From: Actinopolyspora xinjiangensis
Lineage (GTDB): Bacteria; Actinomycetota; Actinomycetes; Mycobacteriales; Pseudonocardiaceae
Direction of reading: 5' to 3'
Assembly: GCF_900104475.1 (NCBI RefSeq)
Contig: NZ_FNJR01000020.1
Coordinates: forward strand, 1 to 61,089
Length of the DNA: 61,089 bases
Positions within the stretch are counted from its first letter, which is position 1; the number at the start of each line of letters is the position of its first letter. Of this stretch, positions 18,059 to 26,251 are shown piece by piece. A program made the translations under genes and the position numbers. The notes below the pieces were generated by a model. It had not been told where the DNA came from and searched no databases. It was given only the letters and a program-made list of their open reading frames with translations.

Positions 18059-19303
18059 GAGACCGGCACCGGCGAAGGCCGCGTGATCCGACAGTGACTC
18101 GACGCCCGCAGCGGACAGAATGACCGAGACACCCCTCGAGACCGCACCGCGTTCAGCACCGGGCCCGTTCTTCCCCGTTGTGAGGTGAGAGGGCTGGCCT
18201 TGTTGTGTCGCTGCAGCCGAATGCTCCCCCTCGTGGTGTGCGGCTGGAGGACCTAGCTGTATGAGGTTTTGGAGGTTGGTGACGCCGGTGTGGAGCCGGG
18301 AGGCCGGGGGCTGGTTTCCGGCGGCAGTGTGTGGTCGATGGTAGTTGTCGTGGATGTTCCATACGGGCAGTGCCTGGGCACGCTGCCCTTCGCTGGTCCA
18401 GGTGCGGGCGTAGAGGAACTCCTCGGCCAGGATTCGGTTGTAGCGCTCGACTTTCCCGTTGTGTCGGGGTGTGTACGGGGTGATGCGCTGATGCCGGGCT
18501 CCGCGCAGAACGGTGGCGACGTCGACGGCCCTGTAGCAGGCCCCGTTGTCAGTCACGATCCGCTGGATGTGTGTGATGCCGTGCGCGGCGAAGAACGCCC
18601 GTGCCCGGTGCGTGAAAGCGATCGCCGTGCCGGCTTTCTCGTCGGGCAGGGCTTCGGTGTAGGCCAGCCGCGAGTAGCCGTCGACCGCGGAGTGCAGATA
18701 CACATACCCGGCCCGCGCACCGGCGGCCTTACGTCGTTCGACGGTCTTGGCCTGGTGGCTGCCGCGCTCGTGAGCACGCCAACCGCCGCCGTCAGGGATG
18801 CGGCCGACTTTCTTCACGTCGAGGTGGACCATGTGCCCGGGTCGGCGGGCGATGATCCGACGCGGGGTGCGATTCGAGCCGCCGGTGGGGTCGATGAAAC
18901 GGCGACGTGGAAGGCCCGGACGCCGTAGGTGGCGGGTGACCGTGCGGCGAGTGATGTGCACACCCTCGGCCCACAGGTCGACGGTGATCCGGTTCGCTGA
19001 GGCCTTCCGGGTGCGACGGAGTGACTCGATCCGGGCCACAGTCTGGGCTGGGGTCGCCGTCGGCTGCCGGTGCGGCGTCGACGGCCGGTCGGTCAGGCCG
19101 AGTTCGCCGAACCGGCGGTAGCGGTTGACCCACTTCGACGCGCACTGCCGCGAAATCCCCATCTCGGCGGCCACATGAGCGATCGGACGGCGCTGGCACC
19201 AAGCGATGCGACGACGGCGGCCCTCAACGGACAGCGGGGCGTTACTGTGTGACACGGGACGGGTCCTTGCAAATCGGCGGACGAGGGACTTGGCGGTTCT
19301 CAT
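17513..19303 (-). CDS. IS481-family transposase, reading past the IS end
   Basis: The first 350 residues are a full IS481 transposase: an N-terminal HTH (HVAAEMGISRQCASKWVNRYR) and a DDE integrase core with Asp in VHLDVKKVG, Asp in IVTDNGACY and Glu in HNGKVERYNRILAEEF, then the usual PPASRLHTGVTNLQNL ending. There is no stop codon inside the IS: the frame passes through the left inverted repeat at 18253 and stays open to 17513, adding about 245 residues antisense to the 17510 gene. The tail has no protein-like features, so the functional product is the part from 18253 to 19303. The catalytic residues look intact. Confidence 0.8.
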   Translation of the reverse strand: MRTAKSLVRRFARTRPVSHSNAPLSVEGRRRRIAWCQRRPIAHVAAEMGISRQCASKWVNRYRRFGELGLTDRPSTPHRQPTATPAQTVARIESLRRTRKASANRITVDLWAEGVHITRRTVTRHLRRPGLPRRRFIDPTGGSNRTPRRIIARRPGHMVHLDVKKVGRIPDGGGWRAHERGSHQAKTVERRKAAGARAGYVYLHSAVDGYSRLAYTEALPDEKAGTAIAFTHRARAFFAAHGITHIQRIVTDNGACYRAVDVATVLRGARHQRITPYTPRHNGKVERYNRILAEEFLYARTWTSEGQRAQALPVWNIHDNYHRPHTAAGNQPPASRLHTGVTNLQNLIQLGPPAAHHEGEHSAAATQQGQPSHLTTGKNGPGAERGAVSRGVSVILSAAGVESLSDHAAFAGAGLSGGQVTDPAVVLHSRPHALGQWRGLQQRRGRRGEGFVDEAACRPAAAEIMRDEELAVDDTEWAAGGVARYGAARHGAVNCAVGVDGPGRAIKPRDCLDPLASHDVHFVGPFVARLPPLEAGIPRDIAGQRRRTMAAGEGEELLHLAALPGLLPCGGPFGLSLLRGALPQPARVLGGFLLEP

Positions 19304-19381
19304 CCTGCCGCCGCAAGACCCGTCCCCTCAGCCAACCCCGAGCACCCCAGCATCAACAACCACCCAACCCGCAACAGCTAG
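18253..19381 (-). mobile_element. IS481-family insertion sequence
   Basis: About 1129 bp. The ends ctagctgtatgaggtt (18253 on) and ctagctgttgcgggtt (reverse complement ending at 19381) match at 12 of 16 positions and are taken as the terminal inverted repeats. One transposase gene reads leftwards. I see no clear target duplication. Confidence 0.7.
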
Positions 19382-19500
19382 CTCCAGATACGCCTCTCCA
19401 CAACGGAATTGTCAACAGGGGAAGGTGACTCCGGCCGCGCCCCGGCGCCCGTGGTCGATGGGGGATTGGCTACGGGACGCTAGTGACCGGATAGCGGAGG

Positions 19501-20685
19501 TTAGCGCCTGGGGGTACGCATTGGCATCAGCAGGTGTCGGAACAAGCCGTCGTCGTCGGAGAACACGGCCGGTGTGTACGAACCGGTCACCGTCAGTGCG
19601 ACGGTGGAGGTGTGCAGGGTGCTCAGCGCGTCGGCCAGTCGTTCGGCGTGAAACCGCATCCGCATCGGCTGCTCGATAGTGCCGCTGCGCAGTGGGTGCC
19701 AGGGGGCTGTGACGGTCTCGGGATCGTCGTCGACGACCGGGGCGAGCGCGACGCGGTCACCGGCCAGACGCAGTACCATCGCATCGGAGTCTGTGGCTGT
19801 GGCCAGGGCGGCGGCTGTGTTGGCCGCCCGTGCCAGCGGGTCCCGTTCGAACCGCACCGTGGTGCCGCCGGTGGGCATCAGCCGTTCCCACTTGGGGTAA
19901 CGGGCGTGCTCGTCCGGGGCAGTGGCTATCACGGTGGTGGTCTCGGTGGTCAGCGTCGCCATCCCGGACTCGGTGAGCCCGATGCGTAGACGTTGTCCTG
20001 TCAGGCGCGTGATCACCGAAGCCAGCAGTTCGGCCGGGATCAGCACCGTCTGCTCCGTGTCATGAGTGGTGGTGGCGGGGCAGTCGGCGATGGCCAGTCG
20101 GTAGCGGTCGGTGGCGACCAGCCGTAGCTGGTTCGGGGTGATGGTTACCGACACTCCGCTCAGAGCGGGCATCGACGGTTCGCGGTCCGTGTCGGCGGCC
20201 ACCAGCACTCGCTGGGCCTGGTGGGTGAAGGTGGTCCAGTCCAGCTCGGCGCAGCTGGCTTCCGCGCGGGGGAGGTCCGGGAACTCCTCGGGTGCGTAGC
20301 TGGTCACCGACAGGTGATAGCCGTGGGCGCTGAGTTGGCCGGTGCCGTCGTCGGTGGCCCGTAGCCGCACCGGCATGTCCTCGGCCTCGCGGGTGCGCAG
20401 TCCTTTGCCCAGACCGGTCAGCAGTTTGGTGAGCTCGTGGTGGTTGAGCAGCATCCGCCCCGGCGTAGTGATTCGGGCGGGCAGGCGGGTGGTTACCGTG
20501 CACTGGTAGTCGGTGCTGCTCACGCGGAGACTGTGTTCGTCGGTTTCAAGGAGCACCCCGCACAGCGCCGGTATCGGCGAGGTACGTGCGACGGTCATCC
20601 CGACGGTGTGCAGCGCTTGCCGCAGGCTCTTCCGGTCGGTGTGGATCTGCAGACCGGTCACGCTGGGGCTGTCCACAGTAGTCAT
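19501..20685 (-). CDS. DNA polymerase III beta subunit homologue (sliding clamp)
   Basis: A 394-residue clamp of normal DnaN length with the usual three repeated domains: residues near 20-130 (LRQALHTVGMTVARTSPIPALCGVLLET), the middle domain with ALSGVSVTITPNQLRLVATDRYRLAI, and a C-terminal domain ending LLMPMRTPRR in place of the usual LLMPVRL. ATG 20685 follows acaaggagttcgc. It lies far from any dnaA or recF and among accessory genes, so it is an extra copy carried by the element, not the chromosomal dnaN. It may recruit the host polymerase to the element or rival the host clamp. Confidence 0.9.
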   Translation of the reverse strand: MTTVDSPSVTGLQIHTDRKSLRQALHTVGMTVARTSPIPALCGVLLETDEHSLRVSSTDYQCTVTTRLPARITTPGRMLLNHHELTKLLTGLGKGLRTREAEDMPVRLRATDDGTGQLSAHGYHLSVTSYAPEEFPDLPRAEASCAELDWTTFTHQAQRVLVAADTDREPSMPALSGVSVTITPNQLRLVATDRYRLAIADCPATTTHDTEQTVLIPAELLASVITRLTGQRLRIGLTESGMATLTTETTTVIATAPDEHARYPKWERLMPTGGTTVRFERDPLARAANTAAALATATDSDAMVLRLAGDRVALAPVVDDDPETVTAPWHPLRSGTIEQPMRMRFHAERLADALSTLHTSTVALTVTGSYTPAVFSDDDGLFRHLLMPMRTPRR

Positions 20686-20749
20686 GTGCGAACTCCTTGT
20701 CCTTCGGGCTGATCGGGGCGTGCGGGCACGCACCGGTCGGTGGTTACGC

Positions 20750-20780
20750 AAAAAGCCCCGGCCAGCACGCTGGCCGGGGC
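20750..20780 (-). terminator. Intrinsic terminator after the 20798 gene
   Basis: A perfect 12-bp stem (gccccggccagc and its complement) followed on the minus strand by tttttgcg. It lies between the 20798 gene and the clamp gene. Confidence 0.92.
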
Positions 20781-20797
20781 GAGGGTGTGGGGTGGTG

Positions 20798-21340
20798 TCA
20801 CCACGACGGTTCGCTTCCGGTCGGTGTTGGCGAGCCCGCGGTGTGCCGACGGCACGACGGTCGGTGCGCGGCCAACTCGGCTTCGTGCCGGGCGATCACG
20901 GTGCTCAGGGCGGTGCCATAGGCGGTGGCTACGGCGTGGTCGAGCCACTCGTCGATCGGGTCGAGCAGGGGAGCTGCCCAGCAAGCCACGTCGGACCAGT
21001 ACGGCCGCGAACCGGGCGGGGTCGACGGGGTCTCCTCGTCGGGCAGCAACATGCGGTGCACCTGCGCGAGAAACCACTCCAGGAATCGTTCCCGAACGCT
21101 CGGGGTGCTGCGTCCGTGAGCGTAGGCACGGCGGACCAGTTCCTCGACCGAGAGCGGCGCGAGATCGTCGGCCGCTTCGAACAGCGTGTCCGCGGCGTGG
21201 GGCCCGCCGCAGTGGCCCTGATGCAGTTCCAACGCCGCGACCTCGTCGATGCCGTGATAGGTGGCTTCCCACAACACCTCGGCACGGCGAGCGCTGATAG
21301 CGGTGGCGTAGCGGGTCACGGCAACATGAATCGAACACAC
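20798..21340 (-). CDS. Hypothetical protein, paralogue of the 11153 gene
   Basis: A 180-residue protein starting at GTG 21340, eight bases after ggaggt. It aligns end to end with the 11153-11707 product: HVAVTRY, LWEATYH, ALEL, RERFLEWFL, YWSDVACWA, VIARHEAELAAHRPSC. The function is unknown. It has its own strong terminator and so is monocistronic. Confidence 0.7.
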   Translation of the reverse strand: MCSIHVAVTRYATAISARRAEVLWEATYHGIDEVAALELHQGHCGGPHAADTLFEAADDLAPLSVEELVRRAYAHGRSTPSVRERFLEWFLAQVHRMLLPDEETPSTPPGSRPYWSDVACWAAPLLDPIDEWLDHAVATAYGTALSTVIARHEAELAAHRPSCRRHTAGSPTPTGSEPSW

Positions 21341-21501
21341 AACGACCTCCTGGAAGCGGAGTAGGAGCGCCCTGCCCGGGCCCGGCAGGCGGTAGTGACC
21401 ACACCGGGCGCGAGAGCACTGCTGCGTCGGGCTGGGTGCGGGCAGTGGGCTGCTGGGTTCGGTGGGGAGTACGCTGCGGTGCTTGACGTGCCGAGTGAGG
21501 T

Positions 21502-22116
21502 TCACGTCGACCAGGGGGACAGGTGCGGCTGGTCGCGGGTCCACAGCCAGGCGTGTTCGGGGTGTTTTTTCGCGCGGTACATGGCCACGTCGGCCGCGCG
21601 CAGCGCATCCGACAGCACCCGGGCGGCAGACTGGCCCCGGCGTGGGGCCGTAGGCGCCATTCCCAGCGCGACCCCCACGCGCACCGTGGTGTCCTGCTCG
21701 GACAGCCGGATCGGGTGAGTCAGCTCGGTCACGAGCGCGTCGAGCTGCCGGTGCGTGGGAGTGGTCGGGGACAAAAGCACGAACTCGTCCCCGCCGAGAC
21801 GGCCGATGACCGCATCCTTGCCGAGTTCGGTAGTCAGCCGGGTGGCGAGGACACGGAGCACCTCGTCGCCGGCGTGGTGTCCGTGCAGGTCGTTGACGGT
21901 TTTGAGTCCGTCGACATCCAGCAGCCCGAGCGTGGCCGTAGGGCCGAGACACCGGCGGGCGTGAGCGTGCCAGGCGGCGCGGGTCAATACCCCGGTCAAC
22001 GCGTCATGCCGGGCCTGGTGCAGACGTCGCAGCGTCACACACAGCCACACGCTGGTGAACAGCCATCCCACCAGCGCGGCTGTCGCCAGCAGCCGATATG
22101 TGCTAATCCAGGACAT
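21502..22116 (-). CDS. Membrane-anchored GGDEF diguanylate cyclase
   Basis: A 204-residue protein with one N-terminal membrane segment (about 8-28, LLATAALVGWLFTSVWLCV) and a GGDEF domain: HDALTGVLTRAAW, then LGLLDVDGLKTVNDLHGHHAGDEVL, and the intact active-site loop GRLGGDEFVLL near 105-115. The product would be cyclic di-GMP. I see no RxxD inhibitory site at the expected place before the loop and no sensor domain. It is unusual cargo for an actinobacterial mobile element and could alter the host's development or surface. Confidence 0.9.
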   Translation of the reverse strand: MSWISTYRLLATAALVGWLFTSVWLCVTLRRLHQARHDALTGVLTRAAWHAHARRCLGPTATLGLLDVDGLKTVNDLHGHHAGDEVLRVLATRLTTELGKDAVIGRLGGDEFVLLSPTTPTHRQLDALVTELTHPIRLSEQDTTVRVGVALGMAPTAPRRGQSAARVLSDALRAADVAMYRAKKHPEHAWLWTRDQPHLSPWST

Positions 22117-22141
22117 GATCTCTCCTTCGCAGGGGGATCAC

Positions 22142-22183
22142 CCCGGCGCGGGCGCAGGCTGGACACGCACGGCCCGCGCCGGG
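22142..22183 (-). terminator. Hairpin after the 22229 gene
   Basis: A 12-bp GC stem (cccggcgcgggc and its complement) between the 22229 gene and the GGDEF gene, on the minus strand. No U tract follows. Confidence 0.6.
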
Positions 22184-22228
22184 ATCTCCTCGAAACATCG
22201 GGCAGGACCAGGCCCGCCCACGGAAGAT

Positions 22229-22594
22229 TCAGCCGTCGAGGTGGTCGAGCTCGGCCAGACGCCGCAGCTGAATAACCACGCGCTCGATCTCGTCGGCCGA
22301 CCATTCGGGCGGACGGTGCGAGGCATAGGGCGTGGTCAACAGCCGCTCGAGCTGATTGCGTTGGTGATGTTCGATCCGGCACAGCAGTTCCCCGACCGGG
22401 GTGTACAGATGCAGCACCGGACGGAAGGGGCCACCAGCGGCGTAGGCCGGGCACAGACGCGCCAACTCGGCCAACACCAGCCCCCGCCGGTCTTTGCCGG
22501 CGAGGCGTTGTTCACGGTGGACCGAATTCGCAGGAGGCGTCACCGGGGACAAGGAAGGATCGGAGCAGCGGCGGCAACGACGGAACAGTGGCAC
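22229..22594 (-). CDS. Small hypothetical protein
   Basis: A 121-residue protein. GTG 22594 with ctggagg eight bases upstream is preferred over the longer frame to 22636. It has an N-terminal Cys pair (FRRCRRCSD), a segment FRPVLHLYTPVGELLCRIEHHQRNQ and a helical C-terminus (SADEIERVVIQLRRLAELDHL). No family is recognised. Confidence 0.6.
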   Translation of the reverse strand: MPLFRRCRRCSDPSLSPVTPPANSVHREQRLAGKDRRGLVLAELARLCPAYAAGGPFRPVLHLYTPVGELLCRIEHHQRNQLERLLTTPYASHRPPEWSADEIERVVIQLRRLAELDHLDG

Positions 22595-22624
22595 ACACGT
22601 CACCTCCAGAGGTGCGAACACACA

Positions 22625-22658
22625 GCGCCCCGCCATCCGGGCAGGGATGACGGGGCGC
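22625..22658 (-). terminator. Hairpin after the 22688 gene
   Basis: A 14-bp stem with one mismatch (gcgccccgccatcc against ggatgacggggcgc) 30 bases past the stop of the minus-strand gene at 22688. Confidence 0.65.
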
Positions 22659-22687
22659 GCACTCGGGTGTGGGACGGATACGTGGGG

Positions 22688-22903
22688 TTAGTGCCGGTGG
22701 GGCTCGTCGCAGTCGTTCTGGTGGACGTCCAACCAGCAGCGGGCACCCTCATGACGGTGAAATGACTCCAACAGGCCCGCCAAGACATTGACTTCGTCGC
22801 AGGTGAATAACGTCGCCAGGTGCTCGGCCAGCATTCCGTCGTCGAACGTCTCGGCAAAGACCGCCACCGGGTCGTAGTGGCTGGGTAGGTCGGTAGTGGT
22901 CAT
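22688..22903 (-). CDS. Very small acidic hypothetical protein
   Basis: A 71-residue protein starting at ATG 22903, after cttggagaac. It is acidic with a His-rich end (WLDVHQNDCDEPHRH). There is a helical middle (LAEHLATLFTCDEVNVLAGLLESFHRH). Nothing more can be said of its role. Confidence 0.6.
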   Translation of the reverse strand: MTTTDLPSHYDPVAVFAETFDDGMLAEHLATLFTCDEVNVLAGLLESFHRHEGARCWLDVHQNDCDEPHRH

Positions 22904-22979
22904 TCGAAGTTCTCCAAGCAGAACGGACACACCCCCGACCCCGGCTCGACCTGGGCCGGGAGAGGCCCGAGAGGCGGGA

Positions 22980-23429
22980 TCAGTACACGCGGAACCCGTC
23001 GCACTGCGCGGCGGTGCGCAAAAACGGGACCACGTCACCCTCCAACTCGTTCGGGTGCGGCGTCCCCGCTGTCCTCGCCCGGTCGTAGGCGGCCACCGCG
23101 TCGGCGCATTCAACGGCGGTGACATGCCACCCGTCGTTGGAACCGAACTTGTGCAGCGGAATCCCCGCTCCGTCGCCGCCGTGGGCGGACAGCGTCTCGT
23201 CCAGTTGGGCCAGATACGTACGGGCCTGCTCAGTGACCGGTTCCCCCTGGTTGGTGAACTCCTCCTCGGAGAGATGCCCTGACTCGGGAAACGTGGGCAT
23301 GTCACTGGTAAACGCCATACCCAGGCGAACCATCTCCTGGGCGGTGACCAGCATCCCGAAAACACCGCGGCGCAGATAGCGATGCGAATGCTGGCGCGGA
23401 GCGCCCTGCACGACCATGTCGAAGCCCAT
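22980..23429 (-). CDS. Hypothetical protein
   Basis: A 149-residue protein starting at ATG 23429 after gtgaaaggacg. The N-terminus MGFDMVVQGAPRQHSHRYLRRG and the block FGSNDGWHVTAVECADAVAAYD resemble uncharacterised actinobacterial proteins found on plasmids, but I know no domain name. It has its own ribosome site and lies 76 bases before the next small gene. Confidence 0.65.
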   Translation of the reverse strand: MGFDMVVQGAPRQHSHRYLRRGVFGMLVTAQEMVRLGMAFTSDMPTFPESGHLSEEEFTNQGEPVTEQARTYLAQLDETLSAHGGDGAGIPLHKFGSNDGWHVTAVECADAVAAYDRARTAGTPHPNELEGDVVPFLRTAAQCDGFRVY

Positions 23430-23563
23430 GAAACGTCCTTTCACTCGGGTGGATACGGCGGGATGGTCGGTGCCCGCCCGCGCGTCGACGGCACGCGTCC
23501 GTCCACGCGCGGCCGGGCCGGCAGACACCGCTGTGTACTGCCGACCCCACCGGTCGAAACGAT

Positions 23564-23809
23564 TCAGGCGTGCTGGTCAGCGACCAGAGCCGCCACGAGA
23601 TCGGGTGGGATGAGAGCCCACTGGCGGGCGGTAGCCACCACGGCCCGCGGGTCGGTGATCCGGTCGTAGAGATCACCTCGGTTGACCACAGTCGCGTGGT
23701 TGGGGCCGTGGACGTGGATGACGAACGTGGACAACAGGCGGTGCCACCCCACGATGACGGCGGTGGCCCCGGTGTGTTTCCGGACGGGCAGGCTGTAGCG
23801 CGTGTGCAT
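23564..23809 (-). CDS. Small hypothetical protein
   Basis: An 81-residue protein starting at ATG 23809 right after gagaggtcacc. It has a strand-rich N-terminal half (ATAVIVGWHRLLSTFVIHVHGP) and a helical end (PPDLVAALVADQHA). The same frame is open upstream to 24214, but the hairpin at 23881-23909 and the ribosome site argue for a separate gene. Confidence 0.6.
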   Translation of the reverse strand: MHTRYSLPVRKHTGATAVIVGWHRLLSTFVIHVHGPNHATVVNRGDLYDRITDPRAVVATARQWALIPPDLVAALVADQHA

Positions 23810-23880
23810 GGTGACCTCTCGTCTTCGGCCGGGACGGACAACGAAAGCCCCACCGCGCCGAAGCGGGTGTTGCCGTGCCT

Positions 23881-23909
23881 CGGTGGGGCGTGGCGAGTGC
23901 GCCCCACCG
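23881..23909 (-). terminator. Hairpin between two small genes
   Basis: A perfect 10-bp stem (cggtggggcg and its complement) with a 9-base loop. A second, overlapping stem (gccccaccg at 23848 with cggtggggc at 23881) could compete with it. Confidence 0.55.
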
Positions 23910-23911
23910 AG

Positions 23912-24214
23912 CACACCGGCACACCCGCCCCGAGACGACGTATTCCCCGCAGCTGCACACCGAGAGCCCGTTAAGCCGTCGCTCGATGAGCACATGGCCG
24001 TCGCCGTGATCGGCGACCCTGTCTGCGGTGTCGACCTCGACGGCGGCCGTGCCTCGGTGACAGCTGGAGCGGGACTGGCGTAGAACAGCGAGACCACCCA
24101 GCCGTTAGACCGTCCGGGCAGTCGGGCGTGGTGGGCCGTGCGTGTGATGACTGGCTCGTCGTGTTCATCAGCGGCGGTCAGCAGAGCGGCCAGTGTGCTC
24201 GTGACAGCCTCCAT
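23912..24214 (-). pseudogene. Small gene, probably frameshifted
   Basis: ATG 24214 starts a protein-like sequence (MEAVTSTLAALLTAADEHDEP, then NGWVVSLFYASPAP). After about residue 55 the protein-like, GC3-rich reading continues in another frame (TAAVEVDTADRVADHGDGHVL, then RRLNGLSVCSCGEYVVSG), with a single-base shift near 24050-24065. The original frame stays open but turns Ser/Pro/Arg-rich. The best explanation is a frameshifted gene or a sequencing error. The function is unknown; the CSC near the end may bind metal. Confidence 0.45.
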
Positions 24215-24238
24215 CGGGTGCTCCTGAAAACAGCCAAC

Positions 24239-24268
24239 GCTGGGGGCGCCCCGGCGGGCGCCCCCAGC
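24239..24268 (-). terminator. Strong GC hairpin
   Basis: A perfect 12-bp stem (gctgggggcgcc and its complement) with a short loop, between the DUF932 gene and the small gene starting at 24214 on the minus strand. It has no U tract. Confidence 0.65.
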
Positions 24269-24489
24269 GCATAGCGACAGGTGGGAATTCGGACTGCACC
24301 AGCACGAGCTCGTGGTGTTGGGCTAGCCTGGCCGGTGGAAGAGGTGTTTCTCTTTCACCCGGAAATCAGCGGCCGGTGGATGCTTTGGTCGGCCGCAGCC
24401 ACGCGCGTTGGCTGCGGATCCCTGTACAGGGGTGGTTCACCGGCTGCGCCGGCCCGCCCGGAGACCTCTCCGGGTGGACCCTGGCGCTT

Positions 24490-25479
24490 TCACAGCGCCA
24501 GCAGCTCGTAGGCGCGCTGTTTGCGGTCGGCGATCGCGTCGCTGGACACGACTCGCTTGGCGCGCACGGTGGTATCCGCGGCCGGCGAGTAGTGGTCCAG
24601 GTACTCGGTGATTGCCTGCACTCCGGCCCACCGGGTGCCGCGGATCGACTGTTGGGTGTCGGCCTCGCGCCACAACCGCAGCAACGCGGTGGTACGACGT
24701 TCGGCATTGTTGCGGGTCCGACTCGAGGGATTGCTCTCGAGCGGCCATACCTGGTCGATGACCTCCCGGAACCCGTCGGTGGACAACTCGGCGTTGATCA
24801 TCCGTTCGGCCTCGTTCTCGAAGGCCTCACAGTAGTCCCACATCAAGCCCAACTTCTGGCGAACCTCAGCGATCTTGATCCTGGCGGACTTGGTGTGGCG
24901 GATAGCATGCGAAGCGCGCGCTGTGTGCAGCGCCATGTGCTGGGTGTTGGCGCAGACCACCCGCACCGGCGTGATCACCACCCGAAACGAACTCGACCCG
25001 TCGTGGCTGTTGAGTACCACCAGATACAGGTCGATCTCGTCGGTGCCGGCCAGCCGCATCGCCTCCGGCAGCTTCATGGTCACGAACGTCTGCGTGCCAC
25101 CCCGCAGGCTGCCCGCGGTCTCGAAATGCGCCCCGGACTCGTCGACCAACGCGTCCAGCAGCTCGACCTGCTGCTCGTTCTGCCTGATCTCGTAGTCTTT
25201 ACCTACCGTGCCCAGGTAGTCCAGCTCACCGGTGACCGGATGCGTTCGCACCGTGGCGAACCGGTCGGGAACCGCGAGGCTGGTAACCCCCTCGTCAGTG
25301 AGCTCGGTGGCGGTCAACCCGAGCTTGCGCACGTTCCACCCACCCAGTCGGGCCAGCCGCAGTACCTCCTGGCCGGTCATGGCCTCACGAGTGACCGTGC
25401 CCAGCTGGTGCCACGCGTCCAGGCGGGCACTGGCGAAAGCGGCACTGCCGTCGGCGAAGCGTTCGATGTGATGTGACAT
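24490..25479 (-). CDS. DUF932 / phage-plasmid primase-like protein (TIGR03299 type)
   Basis: A 329-residue protein of the DUF932 family common on actinobacterial plasmids and phages: MSHHIERFADGSAAFASARLDAWHQLG at the start, FATVRTHPVTGELDYLGTVGKDYEI, and the conserved SSFRVVITPVRVVCANTQHMAL block. ATG 25479 follows tgaaagga. The family's biochemical role is not established; it is a marker of mobile DNA. Upstream lies a conserved structured element (25577-25689), and the untranslated leader also has a 9-bp stem (cgtgatgcg/cgcatcacg, near 25514-25557). Confidence 0.85.
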   Translation of the reverse strand: MSHHIERFADGSAAFASARLDAWHQLGTVTREAMTGQEVLRLARLGGWNVRKLGLTATELTDEGVTSLAVPDRFATVRTHPVTGELDYLGTVGKDYEIRQNEQQVELLDALVDESGAHFETAGSLRGGTQTFVTMKLPEAMRLAGTDEIDLYLVVLNSHDGSSSFRVVITPVRVVCANTQHMALHTARASHAIRHTKSARIKIAEVRQKLGLMWDYCEAFENEAERMINAELSTDGFREVIDQVWPLESNPSSRTRNNAERRTTALLRLWREADTQQSIRGTRWAGVQAITEYLDHYSPAADTTVRAKRVVSSDAIADRKQRAYELLAL

Positions 25480-25576
25480 GACAATCGTGTTCCTTTCACA
25501 GGGAAATTGGTCGTGATGCGCACAGGGGTTTGGTCGGTTCCTGCTCACGCATCACGCAGGAAGAATTCGCCCGTCT

Positions 25577-25689
25577 CGGTGAGGCTCACTCAACAAGCCC
25601 CGCTGTCGCGGTGAGGGCCTCAAGCGCGTCCGGTTCAGCCCTCGACTTCCGCTGCTGACGGGGCAGAGCTCTCCCCGCTTCCCACCGAC
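25577..25689 (-). ncRNA. Structured intergenic element, copy A
   Basis: This stretch aligns over about 110 bases with copy B at 27401-27510. Shared blocks in order are cggtg-gg, cact, caagc, tcaagcgcg, cggttcagc, gcagag and cccaccgac. Copy A keeps an outer cggtg/caccg pairing and a gccccg/cggggc stem. It lies about 100 bases upstream of the DUF932 start on the minus strand. It could be an RNA leader, a small RNA or a DNA structure. Confidence 0.5.
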
Positions 25690-25753
25690 ACCGCAGCAGA
25701 GCACCCACTGCCGAAGATTTCTGACTGGGAAGTCGGAGAGCAGCGCGATCGAC

Positions 25754-26251
25754 TCACTCGTCCCGGGCGGATTCGAACAGTTCGTACGCGAGTCGTTCAG
25801 CCTCGTCCGCGTCCTCGGCGGTTACCGTGTCGACGACCCGCTGGTACCCGCCCTCGTCGCCGGGTTCGCTGTCCCGGCAGAAGTGCTGACCAGCGAACAC
25901 CGCGGCGATCAACGTTTCACCAGGTGAGGCCTGGTTGCGCAGGCCTGCCACTGTCCACAACGCTTCCTTCGTTTCTGCCATGGTTTCTAGCCGAGATCGG
26001 GCGTTATCGAGTTCCTCGTCAGGGTCCAGTCCGACATCGGCCAGCCACTCGTTGAGCACCTCGACGAGGTCCCCACCAGGCCAAGAGCCGTCCGGCTCCT
26101 CGACGAGGACTTTGATCCGGCGGAACAGACCAAAGATCGCCGCCCCCTCCGGAGTGCGCAGGTCGATCCGCCCAGACGGGTCCATCAGACCGACCGGGGG
26201 AGGCGAGTCATCGCCGGTGCCGGGGTGGGCAACTGTCTCTTGCTGGGACAT
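25754..26251 (-). CDS. Hypothetical acidic protein
   Basis: A 165-residue acidic protein starting at ATG 26251 after ggaaggaaaa. It is mostly helical (PEGAAIFGLFRRIKVLVEEPDG, LVEVLNEWLADVGLDPDEE) and ends in a region reminiscent of small plasmid proteins (VVDTVTAEDADEAERLAYELFE). No motif is recognised. A palindrome lies about 90 bases upstream. Confidence 0.65.
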   Translation of the reverse strand: MSQQETVAHPGTGDDSPPPVGLMDPSGRIDLRTPEGAAIFGLFRRIKVLVEEPDGSWPGGDLVEVLNEWLADVGLDPDEELDNARSRLETMAETKEALWTVAGLRNQASPGETLIAAVFAGQHFCRDSEPGDEGGYQRVVDTVTAEDADEAERLAYELFESARDE

